Shown in pieces: positions 1 to 5,838 of a stretch of DNA of 9,587 nt. A program made the translations under genes and the position numbers. Origin of the DNA: an uncultured Enterococcus sp. (GTDB lineage Bacteria; Bacillota; Bacilli; Lactobacillales; Enterococcaceae); NCBI GenBank assembly GCA_946409145.1, contig CAMJVA010000049.1:1-9587 (forward strand), read 5' to 3'. Each line of letters begins with the position of its first letter. The stretch's first letter is position 1. Below the pieces are notes generated by a model. The model was given only the letters and a program-made list of their open reading frames with translations, made no database searches and was not told the DNA's origin.

Positions 1-886
1 AACCTTTTTTAGTTGAAGTAATCCGTTCTTGTAATTGACCCATTTCAGTAGCTAAAGTTGGTTGGTAACCTACAGCAGATGGCATCCGTCCTAAAAGGGC
101 TGATACTTCAGAACCGGCTTGAGTGAAACGGAAAATATTATCAATAAATAATAATACATCTTGTCCAGCTTCATCCCGGAAATATTCTGCTAAAGTTAAA
201 CCAGTTAAAGCAACCCGCATTCTAGCACCTGGTGGCTCATTCATTTGTCCAAAGACCATGGCCGTTTTTTCAATAACCCCAGATTCTTTCATTTCATAGT
301 AAAGGTCATTTCCTTCACGAGTTCTTTCCCCAACACCAGTGAACACAGAAAGTCCTCCATGTTCTTGCGCAATATTGTGAATTAACTCTTGAATTAAAAC
401 AGTTTTACCAACACCGGCACCACCAAATAATCCAACTTTACCACCTTTTAAGTAAGGGGCTAAAAGGTCAATAACTTTAATTCCTGTTTCTAAAATTTCT
501 GTACTAGTAGATAATTCATCAAAAGCTGGTGCTTTTTTATGAATACTAGAATAACTAATATCTTCAGGCATTTCACCTTCAAGGTCAATAGCTTCACCTA
601 AAACGTTGAATACCCGACCTAAAGTTTTTTCACCTACAGGAACCATAATTGGTTTACCTGTATCTAAAACTTCCATGCCCCGTTGAAGACCGTCTGTGGA
701 CTCCATGGCAATGGTTCTAATCATCCCGTCTCCAAGCTCTAAGGCGACTTCTAAGACGACTTTAGATTTTTTTTCGTCGTTTTTGTAAACGATCAAAGCA
801 TTATTAATATCGGGTAAAGATTGATCTAATGGAAACTCAATATCCACTACAGGCCCAATAACCTGAATGATCTTCCCTGTGCTCAT
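1..886 (-). CDS. atpD: ATP synthase F1 subunit beta, 3' part cut by window edge
   Basis: Catalytic subunit of the F1 head: binds ADP and phosphate at the alpha/beta interface and makes (or, in fermenters, hydrolyses) ATP at the cytoplasmic membrane. I translated 295 complete codons from the ATG at 886; the frame stays open to base 1, so the C-terminal part, including the expected DELSEED region, lies outside. Visible motifs are the N-terminal beta-barrel (about 1-80), the P-loop GGAGVGKT (155-162), GERTREGND with the presumed catalytic Glu at 187, and the Walker B strand VLLFIDN (244-250) followed by the conserved FRFTQAGSEVSALLGR stretch. A strong Shine-Dalgarno AGGAGGAG lies 5 bases before the ATG, in the 17-base gap after atpG. 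Seventh gene of the operon; atpC should follow beyond the window. Six of the 11 visible Arg codons are CGG. Identity is certain. Confidence 0.98.
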   Translation of the reverse strand, partial: MSTGKIIQVIGPVVDIEFPLDQSLPDINNALIVYKNDEKKSKVVLEVALELGDGMIRTIAMESTDGLQRGMEVLDTGKPIMVPVGEKTLGRVFNVLGEAIDLEGEMPEDISYSSIHKKAPAFDELSTSTEILETGIKVIDLLAPYLKGGKVGLFGGAGVGKTVLIQELIHNIAQEHGGLSVFTGVGERTREGNDLYYEMKESGVIEKTAMVFGQMNEPPGARMRVALTGLTLAEYFRDEAGQDVLLFIDNIFRFTQAGSEVSALLGRMPSAVGYQPTLATEMGQLQERITSTKKG

Positions 887-903
887 CTTGTCTCCTCCTA
901 TTT

Positions 904-1830
904 CTAATCTAGAGCTTCGGCACCGCCGACGATCTCTGTTATTTCTTGGGTAATGGCGGCTTGACGAGCTCTGTTGAAAGTAATAGTCAAGTCGTTAATA
1001 ATATTTTTCGCATTATCTGTGGCGCTTTTCATGGCAGTCATTCCTGCAGCATGTTCTGCTGTTTTAGCATCTACAATTGCCCCGTAAATTAAGCTTTCAG
1101 CATATTGGGGAAGCAAAATGTCTAAAATAGCATCTTTTGACGGTTCTAAAATGTATTCTTGTTCATATACCTTAGCTTCACTAGGATCAAGGTCTGAAAT
1201 AGGCAACATTTTATCTACCCGAAATTGGCTCGTTAAAGAATTAATGTGGTGATTGTAGCACACGTATAATTCATCAAAGACTTTATTTGAATACATTTGC
1301 GTAGCAGTGGAGACAATTTTTCTCACTTCATCAAAAGAAGGGAAATCGCTCACTCCACGAAGTTCATAGGCTAATTGATACCCACGACCTTTGAAAAAGT
1401 CAGCGCCAACGCCTCCAATACACATTAAAACAAATTCATTTTCTTTTTCATGATCTTGTTCAATCATTTGTAAAGTCTGTTTAATGATTTGTGAATTATA
1501 ACCACCTACTAAACCTTTATCACTGGTAATAATGATATAGCCGGTTTTTTCTACGGGACGTTCCGTTAACATGTCGTGAAAAGAAGAGACGTCTTTTTTT
1601 TGAAAAGGAAAGACTGATTCTTCTTCGTTTTCTTCATTTGCTTGAAGCTGACTAGCAACTAAATGAGTCACCACAGAACGAATCTTTCCAGCATAATCCT
1701 GGAAATTTCTAGAGGAAGATTCTGAACGAGTAAGTTTTGCCCCAGAAACCATTTGCATCGCCTTAGTGATTTGGCTGGTTTTTTTAGTGGAGGCAATTCT
1801 CCGCTTGATTTCAATCAATGAATCGGACAA
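904..1830 (-). CDS. atpG: ATP synthase F1 subunit gamma
   Basis: Central rotor shaft of F1, which couples rotation of the c-ring to the conformational cycle of the three beta subunits. The 308-residue product has the typical N-terminal helix (IASTKKTSQITKAMQMVS, 12-29), the core motif TSDKGLVGGYN (102-112) and the conserved C-terminal helix ending ARQAAITQEITEIVGGAEAL (288-307). These two helices form the coiled-coil shaft. It is about 20 residues longer than the Bacillus proteins; the extra length appears to be an acidic segment at roughly 63-92, before the Rossmann-like domain, a place where lactobacillales gamma subunits are often longer. The start is TTG at 1830, not ATG. It is supported by AGGAGGG 6 bases upstream and by the family N-terminus (xxSLxEIKxRI). 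Fourteen bases separate it from atpA. Identity is certain; the start is very likely. Confidence 0.98.
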   Translation of the reverse strand: MSDSLIEIKRRIASTKKTSQITKAMQMVSGAKLTRSESSSRNFQDYAGKIRSVVTHLVASQLQANEENEEESVFPFQKKDVSSFHDMLTERPVEKTGYIIITSDKGLVGGYNSQIIKQTLQMIEQDHEKENEFVLMCIGGVGADFFKGRGYQLAYELRGVSDFPSFDEVRKIVSTATQMYSNKVFDELYVCYNHHINSLTSQFRVDKMLPISDLDPSEAKVYEQEYILEPSKDAILDILLPQYAESLIYGAIVDAKTAEHAAGMTAMKSATDNAKNIINDLTITFNRARQAAITQEITEIVGGAEALD

Positions 1831-1844
1831 TTAAATCCCTCCTT

Positions 1845-3401
1845 CTAAGCTTTTTCTATGGTTTCAACTTTTTCTGTTGTGGACATACTTGCATTTTTTC
1901 CAGCAGAATACATTTGTTTAAAGTCATTAATGCCTTTTGATAATTTTTCTTCATCAGGAAGTTCCCCTGTTGCTTTAATTTGTGCTAAAACATCTGCATG
2001 ATTATCATCAAAATAAGCAAATAATTGTTCTTCAAAATCTAAAATATCGTCTACTGGGATACTGTCTAAAAATCCTCTTGTTAAAGCGAATAAAATTAAA
2101 ACTTGTTTGGAAACAGAAATAGGTGCGTGTAATTTTTGTTTCAAAATTTCCACGGTCCGTTTACCACGATTTAATTTTGCTTGAGTGGCAGCATCAAGGT
2201 CAGAACCAAATTGTGTAAATGCTTCTAACTCTCGGTAAGAAGCAAGGTCTAACCGTAATGTTCCAGCAACTTTTTTCATTGCTTTAATTTGAGCAGATCC
2301 TCCTACCCGAGACACAGAAAGTCCTGCATCAATGGCTGGACGAACACCTGCATAGAATAAATCAGATTCTAAGAAAATTTGTCCATCAGTAATGGAAATA
2401 ACGTTTGTTGGAATGTAAGCAGAAATATCTCCTGCTTGTGTTTCAACAAATGGTAAAGCGGTCATAGACCCGCCACCTAGTTCGTCAGAAAGCTTAGCTG
2501 CTCTTTCTAAAAGACGAGAATGTAAGTAGAAAACATCCCCTGGATAAGCTTCACGACCTGGAGGACGACGTAAAAGTAAAGATATTTCACGGTAAGCCAC
2601 AGCTTGTTTTGAAAGGTCATCAAAAATAATTAACACGTGTTTTCCGTTATACATAAATTCTTCACCCATCGCAGTTCCTGCATATGGTGCAATGTATAAT
2701 AATGGCGCTGGTTGGCTGGCAGCAGCAGTAACCACAATCGTGTAGTCTAAAGCGCCATATTGTCTTAAAGTTTCTACTTGACTTCTAACAGTAGATTCTT
2801 TTTGACCAATAGCCACATAAATACAAATCATGTTTTCGTCTTTTTGATTTAAAATTGTATCAATAGCAATGGAAGTTTTACCTGTTTTTCTATCTCCAAT
2901 AACTAATTCCCGTTGTCCACGGCCAATAGGTACTAAAGCATCAATGGCTTTAAGTCCTGTTTGTAAAGGTTCCGTAACAGATTTTCTTTGCATTACCCCA
3001 GGAGCCATAGCTTCAATGGGACGAGTTTTATCTGTTTTAATATCTCCAAGTCCGTCTACGGGCATTCCTAAAGGATTCACAACCCGTCCGATTAAGGCTT
3101 CACCTACAGGAACTTCCATAATTCTTCCTGTACGTTTAACCTTATCCCCTTCACGAATAGTATCAAAATCACCTAAGATAATAATACCTACATCGTTTGT
3201 TTCTAAGTTTTGTGCCATCCCATAAGAGCCATTGGCAAATTCTAGTAGTTCTCCACTCATGGCATTTTCTAAACCGTGAGCTCTGGCAATACCATCACCT
3301 ACGTAAGTAACCGTACCTACTTCTTCTACAGAAAGCTGACTTTTATAGTTTTCTATTTGTTGTTTAATCAATGCACTAATTTCTTCTGCTTTGATGGCCA
3401 A
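1845..3401 (-). CDS. atpA: ATP synthase F1 subunit alpha
   Basis: Non-catalytic nucleotide-binding subunit of F1, alternating with beta in the hexamer and supplying the arginine finger. I place the start at TTG 3401, giving 518 residues beginning MAIKAEEIS, the usual Firmicutes N-terminus. AGAGGTG then lies 6 bases upstream. A GTG at 3410 would add three residues (521 aa), but it is itself part of that Shine-Dalgarno. Motifs numbered from the TTG: P-loop GDRKTGKT (169-176), FDDLSKQAVAYRE (about 260-272), RRPPGREAYPGD (278-289) and SVSRVGG with the arginine finger at about 365. The C-terminus ends in a polar tail after the last conserved helix, longer than in Bacillus. The gene lies between atpH (26-base gap with this start) and atpG (14-base gap). 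Confidence 0.98.
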   Translation of the reverse strand: MAIKAEEISALIKQQIENYKSQLSVEEVGTVTYVGDGIARAHGLENAMSGELLEFANGSYGMAQNLETNDVGIIILGDFDTIREGDKVKRTGRIMEVPVGEALIGRVVNPLGMPVDGLGDIKTDKTRPIEAMAPGVMQRKSVTEPLQTGLKAIDALVPIGRGQRELVIGDRKTGKTSIAIDTILNQKDENMICIYVAIGQKESTVRSQVETLRQYGALDYTIVVTAAASQPAPLLYIAPYAGTAMGEEFMYNGKHVLIIFDDLSKQAVAYREISLLLRRPPGREAYPGDVFYLHSRLLERAAKLSDELGGGSMTALPFVETQAGDISAYIPTNVISITDGQIFLESDLFYAGVRPAIDAGLSVSRVGGSAQIKAMKKVAGTLRLDLASYRELEAFTQFGSDLDAATQAKLNRGKRTVEILKQKLHAPISVSKQVLILFALTRGFLDSIPVDDILDFEEQLFAYFDDNHADVLAQIKATGELPDEEKLSKGINDFKQMYSAGKNASMSTTEKVETIEKA

Positions 3402-3407
3402 ATCCTT

Positions 3408-3414
3408 CACCTCT
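3408..3414 (-). promoter_or_regulatory. Ribosome-binding site that decides the atpA start
   Basis: The minus strand reads AGAGGTG here, 6 bases before the TTG at 3401. The alternative GTG at 3410-3408 overlaps this element and would have no spacer, so the site favours the TTG start and an alpha subunit beginning MAIKAEE. Confidence 0.75.
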
Positions 3415-3427
3415 TTTAGTTTCAGAT

Positions 3428-3970
3428 CTATTTAAGTAATGTTTTTCTTAAATTTTCCAATTGTTTTAAAATACTGCCGTCAATAATTAAATCTCCAGCT
3501 TCAACGACCACACCACCGACGATTCTTTCATCTATTTGATTGGTTAAATTAACATTTTCTGCGCCGAAGACTTGTCCCGCTTTTTCTTCTAAAGCTTTAA
3601 GCTGGCTCTCATTTAAAGGCACCACAGATTTAACTGTACCATATAAAATGCCTCGGTGAGCATCATAACGTTTTTCAAATTCATCAATCATTAAAACTAA
3701 ATCATCCATACGGTGATAGTCATAAACCACTTGTAAAAAATTTTCTACTAAGGGAGAAAAATGTGGGAAAATCACTTGGAAAATCTCATCTTTTTCATTT
3801 GGTTCAAGGCGGGCATCTGTTAGAATATTTCCCAGATCTGGCACTTCAAGAAAAATTTTTCTTAAACTTCTAAGTTCTTGATAAGTTTCTGGAAGCATTC
3901 CTTTTTCTTCAGTAGCTTCAAATAATGCCTTACCGTAACGACGACCCACAGTAAATTTATCTAGTTTCAT
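3428..3970 (-). CDS. atpH: ATP synthase subunit delta (peripheral stalk)
   Basis: Delta (OSCP-like) subunit: it sits on top of F1 and clamps the alpha3beta3 head to the b-subunit stalk so that the head does not turn with the rotor. The product is 180 residues from the ATG at 3970 (MKLDKFTVGRRYGKALFEA), a typical length. The N-terminal helical domain carries the YGKALF motif. The C-terminal part has DERIVGGVVVEAGDLIIDGS followed by a LEN-LRK helix, the family's conserved end. A second in-frame ATG lies two codons upstream (3976). I prefer 3970 because AGGA (3978-3981) is 7 bases from it but only 1 base from 3976, and because homologues start MKLDK. The start lies inside the end of atpF (14-base overlap), so the two are probably translationally coupled. 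Confidence 0.97.
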   Translation of the reverse strand: MKLDKFTVGRRYGKALFEATEEKGMLPETYQELRSLRKIFLEVPDLGNILTDARLEPNEKDEIFQVIFPHFSPLVENFLQVVYDYHRMDDLVLMIDEFEKRYDAHRGILYGTVKSVVPLNESQLKALEEKAGQVFGAENVNLTNQIDERIVGGVVVEAGDLIIDGSILKQLENLRKTLLK

Positions 3971-4481
3971 GGGCATTTCCTAACTGCGAAATAAAATCGT
4001 CAATTAATGCAGAATGATTTTCCGCATTTAAATCTTGGTTCATGATTTTACTTGCGATTTCTAAGGACAAATCTGCCACATTTTTTTGCATGTCTCTTTG
4101 GGCTTGCTCTTGTTCCCGTAAAAGATCTGCTTGAGCTTTTGCTTTCATTTTTTCAGCATCTTCTCTCGCTTCTTTTAAAATATTTTGCCGACTTTGTTCA
4201 CCACTAGTTTTAGCAGTATTCACAATCGTTAACGCTTCATTCCGGGAATTTTGCAGTGCCCCTTGCCGTTGTTCTTCCAATTTTTGGGCAGCAATTCGAG
4301 ATTGTTCAGCAGCATCAATATCATTTGCTACTTGATCTTCTCGTTTTTTCATCATAGCCGTAACTGGTTTCCAGGCAAAGACTTTGATTAAATACATTAA
4401 AAGAGCAAATGCCAGTAAGACAAAAAGAATGGTTCCTAATGTAGTAGATGGCGTTGTCTCTCCCAATACAAAATTTGACAT
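3957..4481 (-). CDS. atpF: ATP synthase Fo subunit b (peripheral stalk)
   Basis: Membrane-anchored stator subunit, present as a dimer, linking subunit a in the membrane to delta on the F1 head. The 174-residue product has the expected layout: a short N-terminus, one membrane helix at about 14-36 (GTILFVLLAFALLMYLIKV), the junction motif WKPV (37-40), then a long charged alanine- and glutamine-rich helix that should form the parallel coiled coil, ending in a delta-binding tail. The ATG at 4481 is preceded by AAGGAG with a 9-base spacer. The end overlaps the start of atpH. Unlike the tight spacing elsewhere in the operon, 76 bases separate it from atpE, and this gap contains a terminator-like hairpin (4516-4546). 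Identity rests on topology, length and operon position and is secure. Confidence 0.97.
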   Translation of the reverse strand: MSNFVLGETTPSTTLGTILFVLLAFALLMYLIKVFAWKPVTAMMKKREDQVANDIDAAEQSRIAAQKLEEQRQGALQNSRNEALTIVNTAKTSGEQSRQNILKEAREDAEKMKAKAQADLLREQEQAQRDMQKNVADLSLEIASKIMNQDLNAENHSALIDDFISQLGNAHETR

Positions 4482-4515
4482 ATGTCTTCGCTCCTTTTTA
4501 GGCTGAGGTACTACT

Positions 4516-4546
4516 AAAAAGAAAGCAGGAAATTCCTGCCTTCTTC
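4516..4546 (-). terminator. Terminator-like hairpin between atpE and atpF
   Basis: In the transcript this segment folds into a stem of up to 13 pairs, including two G-U pairs, around a 3-base AUU loop. The GC-containing core is GCAGGA/UCCUGC, and the stem runs into a UUUCUUUUU tract. It begins about 12 bases after the atpE stop. This is the form of an intrinsic terminator, yet atpF and the rest of the operon follow, so it more likely causes partial termination or protects the 3' end of an atpB-atpE message. That would raise the relative supply of subunit c, the most numerous subunit. The fold is seen in the sequence; the role is inference. Confidence 0.6.
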
Positions 4547-4557
4547 ATAGTTCCAGA

Positions 4558-4770
4558 TTATAGTAAAACTAATAATAAGGCTACAACGATACCTAAAATA
4601 GGCACAGCTTCAATCATACCAGCACCAATAAACATAGTACTTCTTAATTGTCCAGCCATTTCTGGTTGACGAGTCATAGATTCTAAAGTTTTTGAAATAA
4701 CCTTTCCGTTACCGTAAGCAGCCGCAATAGCGGACCCAAAAACAGCGATAGATGCAGCGATGTAATTCAT
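4558..4770 (-). CDS. atpE: ATP synthase Fo subunit c (proteolipid, c-ring)
   Basis: Forms the membrane rotor ring; each copy carries one ion across the membrane per turn. The 70-residue product is a two-helix hairpin: helix 1 about 3-27, polar loop with the conserved RQPE (34-37), helix 2 about 45-70. The ion-binding carboxylate is Glu54 in MIEAVP. The next residue is Ala rather than Ser/Thr, which favours protons over sodium as coupling ion. Helix 1 reads A16-x-A18-x-G20-x-G22 where most c subunits have GxGxGxG, a change that can affect ring packing. The ATG at 4770 has an optimal AGGAGG with an 8-base spacer behind an A/U-rich, apparently unstructured leader, suiting the high demand for this subunit. 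Identity is certain. Confidence 0.98.
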   Translation of the reverse strand: MNYIAASIAVFGSAIAAAYGNGKVISKTLESMTRQPEMAGQLRSTMFIGAGMIEAVPILGIVVALLLVLL

Positions 4771-4778
4771 GTAGATTT

Positions 4779-4784
4779 CCTCCT
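4779..4784 (-). promoter_or_regulatory. Strong ribosome-binding site of atpE
   Basis: A perfect AGGAGG lies 8 bases before the atpE ATG. It sits in a 44-base gap after atpB that is otherwise almost purely A/U-rich and shows no hairpin. An accessible, strong site of this kind fits the need for many c subunits per complex. Confidence 0.8.
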
Positions 4785-4814
4785 AAAATGTGTGTTTTAT
4801 TTTTAATACAATTT

Positions 4815-5537
4815 TTATGCTTCCGCCAATTCAACTTTATGTCCAATATAAACACTTGATAAAGTTGTAAAGATGTAAGCTTGGATGGCGCCAATGAAAA
4901 TGGAAAATCCAATCCAAATCATTTCTAATGGTAGTGCTAAAACAAAGCCGAATGGTGGCAATTGCATAGCTAGTTGTCCCACTAAGGTTAGTAAAACTTC
5001 ACCAGCATAAATGTTTCCATAAAGCCGTAAGCCTAATGTTAGAACGTTAGTAAATTCTTCCATTACTTTAATCGGTGCTAAAAAAGCCACTGGTTTTACA
5101 AAACTATTAATGAGATAGCCTTTCGTCCCGAATTTTCTAAGACCAAAGAAGTTGCTGAGCAAAATAATGGTCATGGATAAAGTCAAGGTAACTAAAGGAT
5201 CCGCCGTTGGGGATTTCCACAGGGTAGTCTCGTTAGGTAATACCACTTTGGTGACTAGCCCGATGGTGTTTGCGGTTAGGATAAATAGAAATAATGTAAA
5301 AGCAAATAAGTGCACGTTCCCTATTTCCTCTTTTGGCAAGTTATCGCTCAAGATATTTTTAATAAAATCAATGAGATATTCAATAACATTTTGCTTGCCT
5401 TTTGGCTTTAAAGTTAGATTTCGAGTTGCAAAATAAACAAGAGAAAACACGATGATGCACGTTAGCAAAATCATCAGACATACGGTCCCGTCAAACCAAA
5501 TGGGTCCAATATGAAACACCAAAGATTTTTCTTCCAA
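4815..5537 (-). CDS. atpB: ATP synthase Fo subunit a
   Basis: Stator membrane protein with the two proton half-channels next to the c-ring. The 240-residue product has several hydrophobic segments (about 18-36, 76-95, 115-132, 160-190, 197-232) and the signature LGLRLYGNIYAGE, with the essential Arg at 171. It also has IGAIQAYIF with Gln219, the counterpart of E. coli Gln252. The extreme N-terminus has IGPIWFDGTV, a typical Firmicutes lead-in to the first helix. The start is TTG at 5537, supported by AAGAGGTG 8 bases upstream and by the family N-terminus MEEKSxVF. It is the first gene of the operon; no atpI precedes it. The likely promoter lies about 54 bases upstream. Identity is certain. 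Confidence 0.98.
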   Translation of the reverse strand: MEEKSLVFHIGPIWFDGTVCLMILLTCIIVFSLVYFATRNLTLKPKGKQNVIEYLIDFIKNILSDNLPKEEIGNVHLFAFTLFLFILTANTIGLVTKVVLPNETTLWKSPTADPLVTLTLSMTIILLSNFFGLRKFGTKGYLINSFVKPVAFLAPIKVMEEFTNVLTLGLRLYGNIYAGEVLLTLVGQLAMQLPPFGFVLALPLEMIWIGFSIFIGAIQAYIFTTLSSVYIGHKVELAEA

Positions 5538-5545
5538 TTTTCAAT

Positions 5546-5553
5546 CACCTCTT
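5546..5553 (-). promoter_or_regulatory. Ribosome-binding site that supports the TTG start of atpB
   Basis: The minus strand reads AAGAGGTG, with an 8-base spacer to the TTG at 5537. There is no in-frame ATG nearby, so this site is the main support for the non-ATG start. Confidence 0.75.
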
Positions 5554-5590
5554 TTCTGACACCCGTCTTTTGCTCGAGTTAACGTCCACT

Positions 5591-5619
5591 ATACTACCAC
5601 CACCTCAGTAAAATTTCAA
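5591..5619 (-). promoter_or_regulatory. Probable sigma-A promoter of the atp operon
   Basis: On the minus strand there is a -35 TTGAAA (5619-5614, five of six consensus bases), a 17-base spacer, and a -10 TAGTAT (5596-5591). A TGG directly before the -10 gives an extended -10. Transcription would start near 5584, leaving a leader of about 47 bases before the atpB TTG. The sequence just upstream (5620-5660) is almost pure A/T and could act as an UP element. The elements are read from sequence; use in vivo is inferred. Confidence 0.65.
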
Positions 5620-5624
5620 AAAAT

Positions 5625-5699
5625 TTTCAATAATTTGAAAAAAATTATTCTTAAAGAAAAATTAAAAATGAAAGTGAATGATTTTTTTCAAAATTTGAA
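5625..5699. promoter_or_regulatory. Two short inverted repeats upstream of the atp promoter
   Basis: The minus strand reads TTCAAATTTTGAA (5699-5687), a perfect inverted repeat around one base. It also reads TTTCAAATTATTGAAA (5640-5625), a perfect 6-base inverted repeat around ATTA. Both share TTCAAATT and end in TTGAA(AA), and the second ends 5 bases before the -35. They could be operator half-sites or simply UP-like AT-rich DNA; I know no regulator that matches with confidence. Confidence 0.3.
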
Positions 5700-5838
5700 G
5701 GGTGAAACTGAGATATTGCAAAAGGTCTTGTCCTTTCAAGGACTTAGACTCGTTATTATGCTAGCAGATTTTAAGAAAAAGGAAAAGCAAAGTGAATAGA
5801 GAAATTTTTTTATCAGTGTTTGCGGTTTAAAAGTGAAT
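5671..5838 (+). repeat. Three copies of the direct repeat AAAGTGAAT
   Basis: AAAGTGAAT occurs exactly at 5671-5679, 5789-5797 and 5830-5838 on the plus strand, with starts 118 and 41 bases apart. Each copy is followed within about 15 bases by a run of seven or eight T. All lie in the non-coding gap between smpB and atpB. The repeats are real; a function is unknown and chance in AT-rich DNA is possible. Confidence 0.4.
5720..5749 (-). terminator. Probable terminator of the est-rnr-smpB unit
   Basis: The minus-strand transcript can form GUCCUU/AAGGAC (5743-5738 with 5735-5730; the innermost pairs probably open to give a 4-base loop). This is extended by GUCU/AGAC (5749-5746 with 5728-5725) across a small internal loop, and followed by C then UUUU. 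The stem is the only GC-containing hairpin in the gap. The U-tract is short and the site is about 195 bases past the smpB stop, so it is a moderate call. Confidence 0.45.

Noticed and set aside
2869..3225. Plus-strand open frame of 118 codons within atpA
   Set aside because: It is antisense to a highly conserved part of the alpha subunit; its composition follows from that gene and it has no ribosome-binding site of note.
4558..4770. Sodium-coupled c subunit
   Set aside because: The residue after Glu54 is Ala, not the Ser/Thr of sodium-binding rings, so proton coupling is more likely.
4709..4912. Minus-strand frame spanning the atpB-atpE junction
   Set aside because: It is out of frame with both certain genes and covers the atpE ribosome-binding site; a shadow.
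5152..5436. Plus-strand open frame of 94 codons within atpB
   Set aside because: It is antisense to the conserved a subunit and resembles no protein I know.
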